A stretch of 64,000 nt of DNA from Atherix ibis. Its lineage: Eukaryota > Arthropoda > Insecta > Diptera > Athericidae. Location of the stretch: assembly GCA_958298945.1 (NCBI GenBank), contig OY282610.1, positions 22,778,233 to 22,842,232 on the forward strand, in the 5' to 3' direction. Made by a program: the position numbers and the translations under genes. Below are positions 1-10,579 of this stretch, piece after piece (position 1 is the first letter of the stretch; the number at the start of each line of letters is the position of its first letter). Below the pieces are notes generated by a model, which was not told the DNA's origin, searched no databases, and saw nothing but the letters and a program-made list of their open reading frames with translations.

Positions 1-780
1 TGGTAACGAAACAAAAGTCCATAATAAATAAGTAATTATTAATTCAAATTAAAAGTCGTCATCAGTATATAATTTTAATTATTGTTATTTTTGTGACTGG
101 TCTAAAGTTGATAGCTAGTCAAAAGTTGATAACTAGTCAATCAAAATAAATAATTTTCATCAGTGTTCAATTATAAATGATGCTTTTTTTGCAACTGGTG
201 GAAAAGTTATTTTTCTAGTCGATATTCGGTAACTGGTCTAAATTTAACAATAAAAATGAATAGTCAGAATTAGCACAGAACTTTTGGTAAAGAATCTTAA
301 ATCCATAATAACAAATCAATTATTAATTCAAATTAAAAGTCGTCATCAGTATATAATTTTAATTATTGTTCTATTTGTGACTGGTCAAAAGTTAATAGCA
401 AGTCAAAAGTCAGTAACTCAGTAACTAGTCTAATGTTGGCATTATAAATAAGTAATTTTCATCAGTCTTAAATTATAAATGATGTCCTATTTATTAGTGG
501 AGTAAAGAGGGTATGTAGCTAGTTGAAGATCGATAGCTAAATTTGCAACTGGTCTCATGTTGGTAGCTAGTCAAAAGCCAGTAGCTAAATTTGCAACTGG
601 TCTAAATTTGGTAGCTGGTTGACAGTTAATGATTGTTATTAAATTTGTAATCAGCATAAATAGTCGTAACCAGAGTTTAAAACTCTAAATGAATTTTAAT
701 CACCATATAATTTCTACTTTATGACTGGTCTAAAATTTGCAACTGACCCAAAAAAAGAGCAAGTGGTATAAAAATATCAA
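1..780. repeat. Diverged local repeats with aactggtctaaa-type motifs
   Basis: A segment near 28-88 (attcaaattaaaagtcgtca and following bases) recurs almost exactly at 308-370. Between and after these copies short motifs such as aactggtc, agtcaaaagt and ggtagctagt recur many times up to about 760. This fits about two to three diverged copies of a ~280-bp unit. No open frame or transposase signature is seen. The left edge may continue outside the window. Confidence 0.6.
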
Positions 781-3700
781 AATATTTTTGGGTCAACAAC
801 TAGGATAAAATCAATAGGTACACTTATATTTATATCTGATCTTAAATAATTTCTTTATTCATAAATATGTTTAATCACGCAAGTATTTTGCAAAAAAAAA
901 AATGTTTTAACAGGAACGTTAACATATGTTATGGTTTTGAAAATGCAAACTTTACTAACTGACTTTTAAAAAAAAAGTAAACAATTCAAAAATTCGATAT
1001 TATTTTCGTATAAAAAGTAAACTGATGTCATAAGACTTCAAACGTTAGTTGAAAAACTTAAATAAACAATTTTTTTCAAAATATCTGAAACTATTTCTGT
1101 TTACTTAAAAAGAAAAGGAAAAATACTTGGAAAAAAAAATTGAATTGAGAAAAAATCATCACTTGTAATAATTCCTTATTGGTATCCATAAAAATGTAAA
1201 TTAATTGCCATTAACCGCTTTATAGATTTTTCTTTATTAGCAAATTTTTGGAAATAATCGAAATCTTGGCCAAAGTTGTATTCCGTATTGAGTTGATGGT
1301 TATTTTTTGAAAATTAGAAAATATTTGCAAATTTAAAAGCTTGTGTAAGAAATGTTTATAAATAAAATTGGAAATAAAACAGGTGTGAATTATCTGAAAA
1401 ATTTGAACTATCCCAAAAATATGACATCAACAAAATATTTATAAAAAATATTATTTCAGACTGATTAGTTGGCATCAGGAAGAATATATCATGACTCGCA
1501 CCGCATGCAAGGCTCGAGTGACGGAAAACGTCTGTGAAAATTATGAGTAAGCATTTATAAATCGGTAAGGTTATGACCACGATTTAAGAGGTGAGAATCT
1601 ATTGAAGACGGTAATGATATCCAAATGTAAAAAATTATTTTTTGTTTGTTTGGAAGTTTAAAATTCTATATATAAAAAAGTAATTAATTGAGGTCATTTT
1701 TATTTTCACATACGATTTTTCTTTACTGAAATTGAGAATCGATTTTCAATTTTCGGTTTTCGTTTCATCACTTTTATAATATATATTTTTTTTTTAAATA
1801 ATAATTTTTCCATATATTATTATCATTTTTTTGTTGTTGTTGATTTAAGCAAACGTGGAGTTTTTAATATCTGCATTTATATTAATATTTATTTTCTCAT
1901 ACTACAATAGTTTAATTATTTACAAATAACTTATTTTAATCAGTGCTTGACAAGGTAAAAAAGTTGTGCCTATAAACATATTGCTATAAATTGCATATTA
2001 ATATTATTTTAAATACAATAATAAGTTATTGAGGATGTTATGTGAAGAAGATTTTGAACCAAAAGTTTTAGTCTATGTATACAAATTTCCAACAATCACT
2101 ATACACATAGATCATCTGTCGATGATAGATGATCAGGTGAAACTTATCATAATTAGGTGATAATTCCATCAAGATACATTGTCGGGCTAAATTTTTTTTA
2201 TAATCCTTTTAAAATGGCAATTGATATAATTATTTTCGAAATTCGTTATTTGTCCGAAAAAGAAAAATTCAGTCCAATTTTTTTTTGATAAAATTTTTTA
2301 AAAATATTTTCCTAAAAAAGAAAGAAATTTCCTATTTTCTTCTTGTTAAAAGGACAATTTCCCTTTTACCTTAACAAAATCTTCCCTTCTCTTTAAAAAA
2401 ATTGTCTACTATTCTCAGGAAAAATTCCCATGTATAGAAAAAAAATCCCTATTTTCTGAACGAAAAATCCCCTTTTTTTATTAAATTTCCCTTTTTTTCC
2501 CACCCAAAAATAATCCTATCTAGTTTTATTAAATAAGATTTTTTGTTTTAAAATTTGTCGCCATATGCCGATATTAAAACAAACACGTCACTAAAGTTTT
2601 CTTTTAATTTTTATCTTTTTTTTTTTAAATAGTTTTTAAAAAAAAAAGAAATTTCCCTTTTTCTTTTGTTTTTTCTTTAAACAATAAAAGAAGAGGGGAA
2701 ATTTCTGTCTTTTTCAAGAAATTTTAAAAAAAAGAAAGATAAAATTTATTTCCTTTTCTCTTATATTAAAAAAAAAAACATTTTTTTTTTCTAAAAAAAA
2801 ATTGCCTTTTTCTCTTAAAACAATTTCCCCTTTTTAATCAAAAAAAAAAAAAAATCCCCCGAAAAAATTCAATTTTAATCTTAGACAAAAATTATAATTT
2901 AATAAAAATATATTTGCGTTTATCTAAAAGAAATTTTCGATTTTTCTAATAAAAGAATAATCGCAATTTTTATAAAAAAATCTCTTGTCCTTTTTAAAAA
3001 AAAAATCATTTTTTTATCTCCGCTTAAAATAAATAGTACCAATTTATTTTTTTTTAAAAAAATTTCCACATTTTTCCCATATAAAAAATCCCATTTTTTT
3101 TATCAAGTAGAATTATTTTTTTAAATTAGAAAGGATATGCCGCTGACGAGACAAACACACATTGTAGACGTAACTGAAGTTATTTTTTTTATACAATATA
3201 ATTATTATAGAAATATAAACTTTTTTTTAAATAATTGTCCATTTTGATAAAATTCTTACCCTCCCTTTAACAGATAATCTCTGTGTTTGGACAAAAAAAA
3301 AAACTTTTTCTGTTCAAAATAAATTTATCAATAAAATACTGCAAATAAGAAAGCATATCAAACCTCATATATGATAATAATACAATAGTATTAATAGATC
3401 CTTTTAAAAAAAAAAGAAAAAAAAAGAAAAATTAAAATTAAACTTAAAATAAAATAGTTAATATCCAACTTCAACGTTCTTAATTTTATTTAAATAAATT
3501 TTATCGTAGACTTTTGAATATGTTCACGTTACAAACAAATAAAATATAAAATAAAAAAAATATCCTCGGATAGAAAAACATGCTTCTCGTCCTTGGACTT
3601 TTCATCAGAATTATTTATTTTCAAAAATAACACGATCATGTCCATGATCATCATTTTATTCCAAGGTAAACATTTCACAAATCATCATCACTGAATGATC

Positions 3701-4616
3701 ATTTTTCAACCATTAGCGGCACAACACATCACTAAAATTTGACAATACAAAACCAACCCCAAACTTTACTCGTAAATATTTTAATAATTTTATACAATAG
3801 TTTTTCATAGTATAAAATAAACAAAAACAAAATATTTTTTTTTTATTCGAATCGTAATGGTTGGATTTGTTTATCTTGAAATTTCTATTTTGAATTAATC
3901 TTTTTGTGAAAATATGAGAACATTTTTTGCTGTACTTTTTTCCAACCCCATAATTATAATTTTTCTCTCACTCTCTAGATTTATTCCGCCGATTATAATT
4001 AAAATTAGGTGATTTTAGTTACGGAACATTTGCATAATAAATAAGTATCAAACTATCGATTTGACCACTCTACCCCCGCTTTCTTGATCACTCATTCTAT
4101 TTTTTCGTAATTTTTCATTTCTTTCGGAAAGTTCTTTTGAACAATTTAAAAACTTGTTGTTGTTGTCCTTTTTTTAAATATATTTTATAGCACAGCAATA
4201 AAAAATTTGAATATTTTTATTTATATTATTTTACTATTTATAAGATTATTCGTATTTTTAAAGACAATTTATTCATAGCCTTTTGTTTTGTTATTCATAG
4301 TCAATCGAAATTATACCTCAATTTCGCTTTACCGACTGATACGACTTTTTTTTTTTTTTAATGAATATTTACATATACATATTTACCTACCTTATACATT
4401 TACACATGTATATTGGTATGCGTATAGATGAGTTGAAAATTAAATTTTTGTATAAATAGAAATCATATAAAAATACACAAATAGAATTTATAACACCTTC
4501 ACGGGAATTATTGTAAATAAATATTAATATTCGTTGTATGGTTTTTTGTTGAATGTTATTTGTTATTAAATTTTTTGTTAATAATTTTTTACTATATTTT
4601 TTTTTTTTTTAAAGGG
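781..4616. other. AT-rich non-coding stretch with poly-A/poly-T runs
   Basis: Long A and T homopolymers and TTTTCCC-like runs dominate, especially 2200-3120. I find no open frame of convincing composition on either strand and no transposon signature. It is probably intergenic or intronic. Confidence 0.6.
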
Positions 4617-4682
4617 ATAAACTCTGTTTTTATTAAAATTGTTACTATCAATAGTAACAATTTTAATAAAAACAGAGTTTAT
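4617..4682. repeat. Perfect 32-bp inverted repeat with 2-base spacer
   Basis: Arms 4617-4648 and 4651-4682 are exact reverse complements around the dinucleotide ca, so a single strand could form a near-loopless hairpin. A third partial copy of the inner arm (attaaaattgttactat) lies downstream at about 4757-4773. The apparent small open frame over this region is a by-product of the palindrome. Confidence 0.95.
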
Positions 4683-4773
4683 TGGAGGTGTGGTCTCATC
4701 TATTACATGTATTGCAGTATTTTTTCTTCTTTATTTTTATAATTTTTTTTAATTTTATTAAAATTGTTACTAT

Positions 4774-5641
4774 TGATAACACACACTACTTGATATAGAA
4801 TTTATAAAAAATTATGGTCAATAGTAAAAAAATTCCTTTTTTTTTTTTAATTTACAACAATTTATGAAATTGTTCAATTAAAAACATTTCAGGATTAACA
4901 GAGAGAAAATTTGTATTTACTATAAAATCTATTTTGATGGGGTTTATTTTTCTCTCTCTCTCTTAACCTTCTGCCCCTCACTTTCTCATTCTTTCTACAA
5001 TTAATATATAACAATTATTTTTACCATTTCGATTAGATCTTTATAAAAAGCATTATTTCTTCTTTTTTTTTTATATAAATACTAATATTAACATTTTAAA
5101 ACAATTTCAAGTGAATTATATCTTTTTCGACTTTTTGGTTGATTTTTGTTTCTTTTCTTTAGACTAAAATTTCAATAAATTTAATATTTTCATTAAAAAT
5201 AAAAAAAAAAACAAAAAACTTTTTACATTCACCAAAACTTTTCAAAAATAATTTAAAAAATAATATTTATAAAAAAAAAAAATATATTAAATAAATGTGC
5301 ATAAATAATATTTAATTTTTTTTTTTTTAATATAATTTTTTAAATTTCATTTGATTTTTGTTTTATTTCCATTTTTAATCAACGAATAATAATCTCAGAT
5401 ACCATAATAGTGAAATATAGAAAATAATAAACAAAATCTCTTACATTCGCGTCAATGCGGAAAATTTCTTACAAAAGTTCAACCCAACAATACCGACGAA
5501 AAATTATATTTCATTATAATCCCCATCACCGTACCGTACCGTCATGATAGACGGTGATCTGTGGAAAAACTAAATTTGAAAACAGCGGAAAAATTGACGA
5601 AAAGTGAAAATTGGTCGTCGTATATAGATTCTCAGACTCGA
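4774..5641. other. AT-rich non-coding stretch
   Basis: Poly-A/T tracts and a ctctctctct run near 4950. No coding frame, transposon end or RNA gene was recognised. Confidence 0.5.
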
Positions 5642-5658
5642 CCCCCCCCCCCCCCCCC
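5642..5658. repeat. Poly-C tract (17 C)
   Basis: An uninterrupted run of 17 C, unusual in this AT-rich setting. Further G/C runs follow near 5770, at 6024-6036 and near 6940. Confidence 0.95.
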
Positions 5659-5814
5659 ATATACCATGTTTCCTTCTCTCTAGCCCCAAAACCTTCATTT
5701 TACTATTATGGGACATTATAGTGCATACATTATATATTTAAAAAAAAATAAAACATTGTTGGTGGTGAGGGGGGGTGTCATTAAAGTATAAAAAATTTTC
5801 AAATGAAGGAAATA

Positions 5815-5844
5815 CAACAACAACAACAACAACAACAACAGCAG
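5815..5844. repeat. CAA/CAG trinucleotide microsatellite
   Basis: About nine CAA triplets ending in CAGCAG. There is no long surrounding open frame, so it is not obviously a polyglutamine tract. It sits in a region with leader-like composition. Confidence 0.9.
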
Positions 5845-6023
5845 CTAAGAAATAAAATAAATAAAAAGAAAATTGCGCAAGTTAAAAATAAAAATATGAA
5901 GAAATTGTACTAGATCTGTTCGAAGAGAAATGGAAGAGAGGTAGGTGCGCTCGCTCACCAATTTGAATTTGAAGTTTTTCTCCCTTTCTCTCTTACTTAA
6001 TAGCAATACTTCCTGGTTCTTGA

Positions 6024-6036
6024 CCCCCCCCCCCCC
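6024..6036. repeat. Poly-C tract (13 C)
   Basis: Second C homopolymer, about 370 bp downstream of the first. Confidence 0.9.
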
Positions 6037-6119
6037 TATCTTTGCTCTCTTCCAGTTTTCTTTTGCAAATATTTTCTTTAATTAATTTTTATTTGAAATT
6101 AAAGAATTTCTTTTTTTTT

Positions 6120-6440
6120 TTTAAATAGAACAGCTTCTTCGAAATGAAAGAGAAGAAAGATGAGAAGATAAGACAAACGCGGCGATCCCAGATGTGACGA
6201 TAGGTTGGTTGTGGATTGTTGTAATTAAGGGGAAATTAACGATTGGTGGGGTGCTGTGTTCGTTAAGGACGGATGTGATTTGTCTGACGCATACGTCAAA
6301 GTCAACGTCGAGAACAGCTGCAATTCGTTATTTGATCAAAAAAAAAAAACTCTCTCGAGAAAATGACATTGCGTCAAGATTAGCGTTTTCTTCGCGAAGA
6401 TCACTAATAGCTATTCGGGCAGTGGCGTACCAATGAAAAT
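6120..6440. other. Locally GC-richer, CpG-containing block; possible promoter or leader
   Basis: Base composition is clearly less AT-rich than the flanks, with several CG dinucleotides (gcggcgatc, gacgcatacgtc, cttcgcgaag). An 80-codon open frame on + covers 6194-6436 but contains a lysine run from poly-A and resembles no family I know. The block could be a transcription start region. No TATA box or splice donor was convincing. Confidence 0.25.
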
Positions 6441-7962
6441 ATATCCACTACATAATTTCCATTTTTTTTATTATATATTACATTTATACGTATGAAAAGA
6501 AAATATTTTAAACACTTAAAATTGTTGAAATTATTAATTTTGTATAAATCTAAAAATTAAAAGTATTTATCATGGATGAAAAAAAAACGATTTCGTTTTA
6601 AGAAAACAAATAGAAATTTTTAGTCAGTCAAAATTTTATACAATAAAGTTAAATAATAATAGAAAACTTTAGTAAAAATTATGATTTTCTCTAAAAATGG
6701 AAATATTTATTTAATTAAAATTTTAAGCAAAAAAAATTAATTTCTGTTCTCGAAATTAATTTTTTTAAAAATTACTTTACTTAATTTTGAATAAAAAAAA
6801 TCGTCTTGCAGTGATGATGAGGGAAGAAGGAAATGGATTTCCAATCATAAAAATATATTTTTTTTATTATTTTGATTTCTTAACAAATTTTGAGAAAAAC
6901 AAAAAAATATAATATGAATTTTTAAGAGCAATGGCAGGGGGGGGGGCGGTAGTTGTAATAGAATTTTACTAATACCAATTAATTAAAATTTAGTATTTTC
7001 TAATAAATTGTTCTTTTCTTTATATATATTTTGTAAATATGTTTTAATGAAAAGGAACAAATTTTAAATAATTTATTTTCTTATGTGTCTATTGGGTTTT
7101 CAAAAGATAACCTCAACTATTACTTATAAAACGAACTCAATAAAAGTTTTTCTTTTATAAAAAAAAAATAGAAAAAATATTTAAAAAATTGATTTAAAAT
7201 TAATAAAAAAATATGCTTCATAGATAGTAGTCTAATACAAAATATTTATGTCAAAGAATAAAGATTGCTGTTAAGTTTATATAGAAATATTTTTTAAGAC
7301 TCTTTTATTCATGTTAAAAAGTTTTTATTCATTTAAAAAAGAACAATAATATTAAAACTTTGAAACGATTTTTTAACAATTATCTTAAGTAGATTTTTAC
7401 TAATTTTTTTTTTGACAAGTTGTCTTATTGTATAATAAATTTGATTTAGACCAAAAAAAAATTTAAAAAAATAATGAACCCATAAAAAGAAGTGAAAATG
7501 CTGGCTGGGTTTTAAGAGACAGTTTTCAACTAAAAATAATAGTCATAAAACACAAAAATAGTTTCCATATTAGAAACTTTTTCTGAAAATAAAATCATCA
7601 AACATTTATGTCAATTTGTACCCTCCTTCATAGGCAACAATATGTCAAATGAACTAAAGCCAAAATATAAAGAGCAAAAAAAAAAAATACTAAATATAAG
7701 CACTTATAATTATTCAGAAAATTATGCTTCTTTTAAAAGCTTTAAAATTTTATTACAATAAAAAACCAAAAAAAAAAAAAACTGCCAAGAAAACGCTTTT
7801 ATTTTCAAAACATTTCAAGTATATTCACAATCGACATTTATTCCGAAAAAGTTTATCTACGCATTTTCTACAAACGAGTCCTCGAACATTCATATGACTT
7901 TATGGACAAATTATTTTCCACAAAGAAAATAGCTTTGGTTTTAGATTTTTTTCTTATTTTTG

Positions 7963-7964
<2 letters not shown>
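6441..7964. other. AT-rich non-coding stretch
   Basis: Homopolymer-rich sequence with a G run near 6940. Nothing coding or mobile was recognised. Confidence 0.5.

Positions 7965-8006
<42 letters not shown>
7965..8006. repeat. ATT trinucleotide microsatellite
   Basis: About fourteen ATT units immediately before the sequence tctttag, which could serve as a splice acceptor for the open frame that follows. Confidence 0.95.
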
Positions 8007-8013
8007 TCTTTAG

Positions 8014-8335
8014 CAAAAATCACAAATGCAAATTTTGGAACGATGCCATCGATTTTATAGCATCTACATTACCAAATTGCGAACATGAATATAACGCAGA
8101 ATGTTTACCACGCAATAGTTATGGGGGCGAATATGACGCGTCGTATTCATGGGATCATATTGAAAACTCAAATTTGAACTTTCATTTTGAATCTATTGTG
8201 ATGAAAATGTTGTTTTTGGAAAATTTAACATTTACGAAGAAAAAAAACAAAATTTATTCAACATTTATATTGTTATTTGTTTGGATTGTAAATAAATCAT
8301 TACAATCGAATATTGGAATACGATCAAGGGGGTAG
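8014..8335 (+). CDS. Candidate orphan 3' exon, unknown product
   Basis: A 106-codon open frame begins right after a splice-acceptor-like ttatttctttag and ends at TAG 8333-8335. It has no ATG at its start, so it would be an internal or terminal exon. The first ~70 residues look protein-like, with Trp, Cys and acidic residues and the stretches WNDAIDFIASTLPNCEHEY and YDASYSWDHIENSN. The last ~35 are Lys/Ile/Phe-rich and may be untranslated. A donor-like GTAAAT at 8288 could end the exon earlier. No family was recognised and no partner exon was identified upstream. The prediction rests on frame length and composition only. Confidence 0.35.
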
Positions 8336-8689
8336 ATGCATTTCACTATTTTTTATGTGTGCATGCATTAGCTGACGCGTGTATTCATATCGATACAACA
8401 AGCACATAAAAATAGATCTAATGCAGATATTCATATAGAATATGTAAACAGTTTATAATTGCATAGAATTCCTAATAATATTTGATTAAGTGGATATAAG
8501 GGGATTTATAGTAGAGACTTCCGACTTTTGTATATCGATTAGCCACTTGAATATCAGTGGAGGGGAAAAAAAACACTCACAAAAAGTACTCGATAACAAA
8601 CAGATTTGTTGTGTAAAGCCGAACCATACGCCCATGCTAACAACCATTGCTACTTACTTCAACTATTGACGCCTTATTAGGCTTACCTT

Positions 8690-9290
8690 TGATTAATCGA
8701 TGAGAGGTATTACTGGAAATGGTCCTACTAGATAATGAAACTTTTTATAACGAGTACGTAAACTTTTTATAATAAGAAACAATTAGTTCACGTACAAAGA
8801 AAAGTGTAATGAAAATGATTTCTTGACTGAATTGACTAGATACGACTGGAGTTGATAAAAACCAGAGTTCTAGTCCATAAGTCCAGATGGGTTTCAGTAT
8901 AGTGTTATTAACAAGTAATTTGCTGTCAGCTGTAAATTTTTGACGTGAGTTCAACAGTTTGAGTAGTTGTTTGTGTCGTCTGTTCACTTCAAGTCGTTTA
9001 AGTCTCGCATTTGGCTATCTTGACAAATGTTCGTATGGAGGACTATTATTCACTATAAAAAATAAAATATAAATGAACGCTTTTTGTCCGTTTATTTTTC
9101 CTCTCCACTTTGTACTAACTAGCTTTAGAGCTCGAGGATAAACTTTTTTTTGGTATCGTATGAGTAAATTATATTGAGGGTGTTAGGTTAGGTCATGTTA
9201 GGGTATCAGCACTGTACTTATTGTATAGGATAGGGTCGAGAATAATACCCTGAGAAACACCAATGAATATAGGGGGTATTGAGGAGTTTT
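8690..9290 (-). mobile_element. Jockey-type LINE fragment (RT to C-terminal region)
   Basis: Minus-strand frames carry pieces of a non-LTR retrotransposon ORF2 in the right order. Near 9280-9215 is a reverse transcriptase motif equivalent to GVPQG..LGPILYN (here GVSQGIILDPILYN). Near 9110-9080 is the WRGKINGQKAF block. At 8990-8870 is RRHKQLLKLLNSR...LKPIWTYGLELW. The same landmarks occur in the better preserved copy at 44573-46593. The segment holding the catalytic YADD box is decayed. Both ends are truncated and no target-site duplication was found. It is a dead fragment. Confidence 0.8.
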
Positions 9291-9395
9291 AAAGGTCAAT
9301 CGATACTTAATTTTTTAATTAATTTTAAGCTTAAATCCACTGTTTTTTAATCAAAAAAACATATGTTTTTTTTTTCATAGAAAGCAAAAACAAAT

Positions 9396-10402
9396 TTATT
9401 CAAAGTAGTTGCCCTCGCTAGCTACAAATTTTTCCCATCTCTCGGGCAATTTGTGGATACCACGCCAAAAAATTCGTTCTCTTTCGAGCCAGACCACTGA
9501 TCAAGCCATTCTCGGACGTCTTCGTAAGAATCGAAGTGCTGCTCAGCGAGCACGTTGCTCCTTGACGAAAACAGGTGGTAGTCGGAAGGGGCCTAATCTG
9601 GTGAATAAGCGGGGTGGGGTAGCACCTTCCAGTAGTGTGTCTCCAAGTAGTTTTGGACCATTTTTGACTTGTGCGATGGTGCGTTGTCGTGGAGGAAAAT
9701 CAGCTTGTCATGTCTTTGTTGATAATCCGTTCTTTTTTCACGCAGAGCATGGTGCAATGTGATCTGTTGTTGGTGGTAGTGGTGGGTATTGACAGTTTTA
9801 CCAGATTTCAACATCTCATAGTAGACGATACCCTGCTGATCAAACCAAACGCACAGTATCGTCTTCCGTCCGAAGCGATTTGAGAAGATGTTGATGGTTG
9901 GCCGGGATCAACCCATGATTTCTTGCGTTTTGGATTCTCGAAATATATTCATTTTTCATCGCCTGTCACAATCCGATTCAGGAAGGACTTTCTTTTTTGG
10001 CTGGAGGGCAAGATTTCGCAAGTGTTTTGGTGTCGCTCCATCTGCCTATCGTTCAATTCATGCGGCACCCATTTTCCGATTTTTCAATCTTCCCCATGAC
10101 ATGCAGACGCATGGATATGGCTGGTTGAGTAACACCCAATTGCTCCGCGGGCATTTTTTGCGATTGGGTATAGTCTTCGTCCAAAAAAACCTTCCAAGGC
10201 TCACTTCACGCTTCTTGTCACACAAGTCAAAATTGCCGTCTTTGAACCGACGAAACCAATCTCGACATGTTGTTTCCTATAAAGCACTGTCACCATAGGC
10301 CTCCATAAGCATTTGATGCAATTCGGCAGCCGATTTCTTCAAATTGAAGCAGAAAAGCAGAGCTTCCCGCATATGCTCTTTTTCTGGCACAAAACTAGAC
10401 AT
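9396..10402 (-). pseudogene. Mariner transposase, decayed (DD34D; MSSFVPEKEH type)
   Basis: The frame starts at ATG 10402, whose first residues read MSSFVPEKEHMREALLFCFN, and ends at TAA 9396-9398 after ERWEKFVASEGNYFE, giving about 335 codons as expected for a mariner. The N-terminal helix-turn-helix region (CRDWFRRFKDGNFD) is visible. The first catalytic Asp is in RIVTGDEK near 9965-9940, the second in FLHDNAPSH and the third near AYSPD..PSD. An in-frame stop (ALYRET to AL*ET) near 10279, a stop directly after GDEK and several frameshifts inactivate it. The family resembles the mori/mosellana type from memory. Terminal inverted repeats were not resolved; the element probably extends to about 9375 and 10580. 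Confidence 0.85.
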
Positions 10403-10579
10403 AATTACCAAATGGAAAATGTATGTTGTTGTACGGAATTGCTGACAATGTGCACTGATTAATGTTGACAGATGTCAAACTCATCAAAAAAAGTATAGGG
10501 TGCCTATGGTAGCTTAATACGCTAACTCACGCCATCTATGACCAACCAGCGGATTTAAAAAAAAAAATTTCGGAAACTT

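Noticed and set aside
4560..4742. 60-codon frame over the palindrome
   Set aside because: Low-complexity Phe/Ile/Asn residues produced by AT-rich palindromic DNA.
9180..9215. TTAGG-like telomeric repeats
   Set aside because: Only two or three imperfect copies (gttaggttaggtcatgttagg) occurring inside a LINE fragment.
9409..10298. Plus-strand open frames up to 136 codons
   Set aside because: They are antisense to the mariner transposase on the minus strand, whose catalytic motifs identify the true coding direction.
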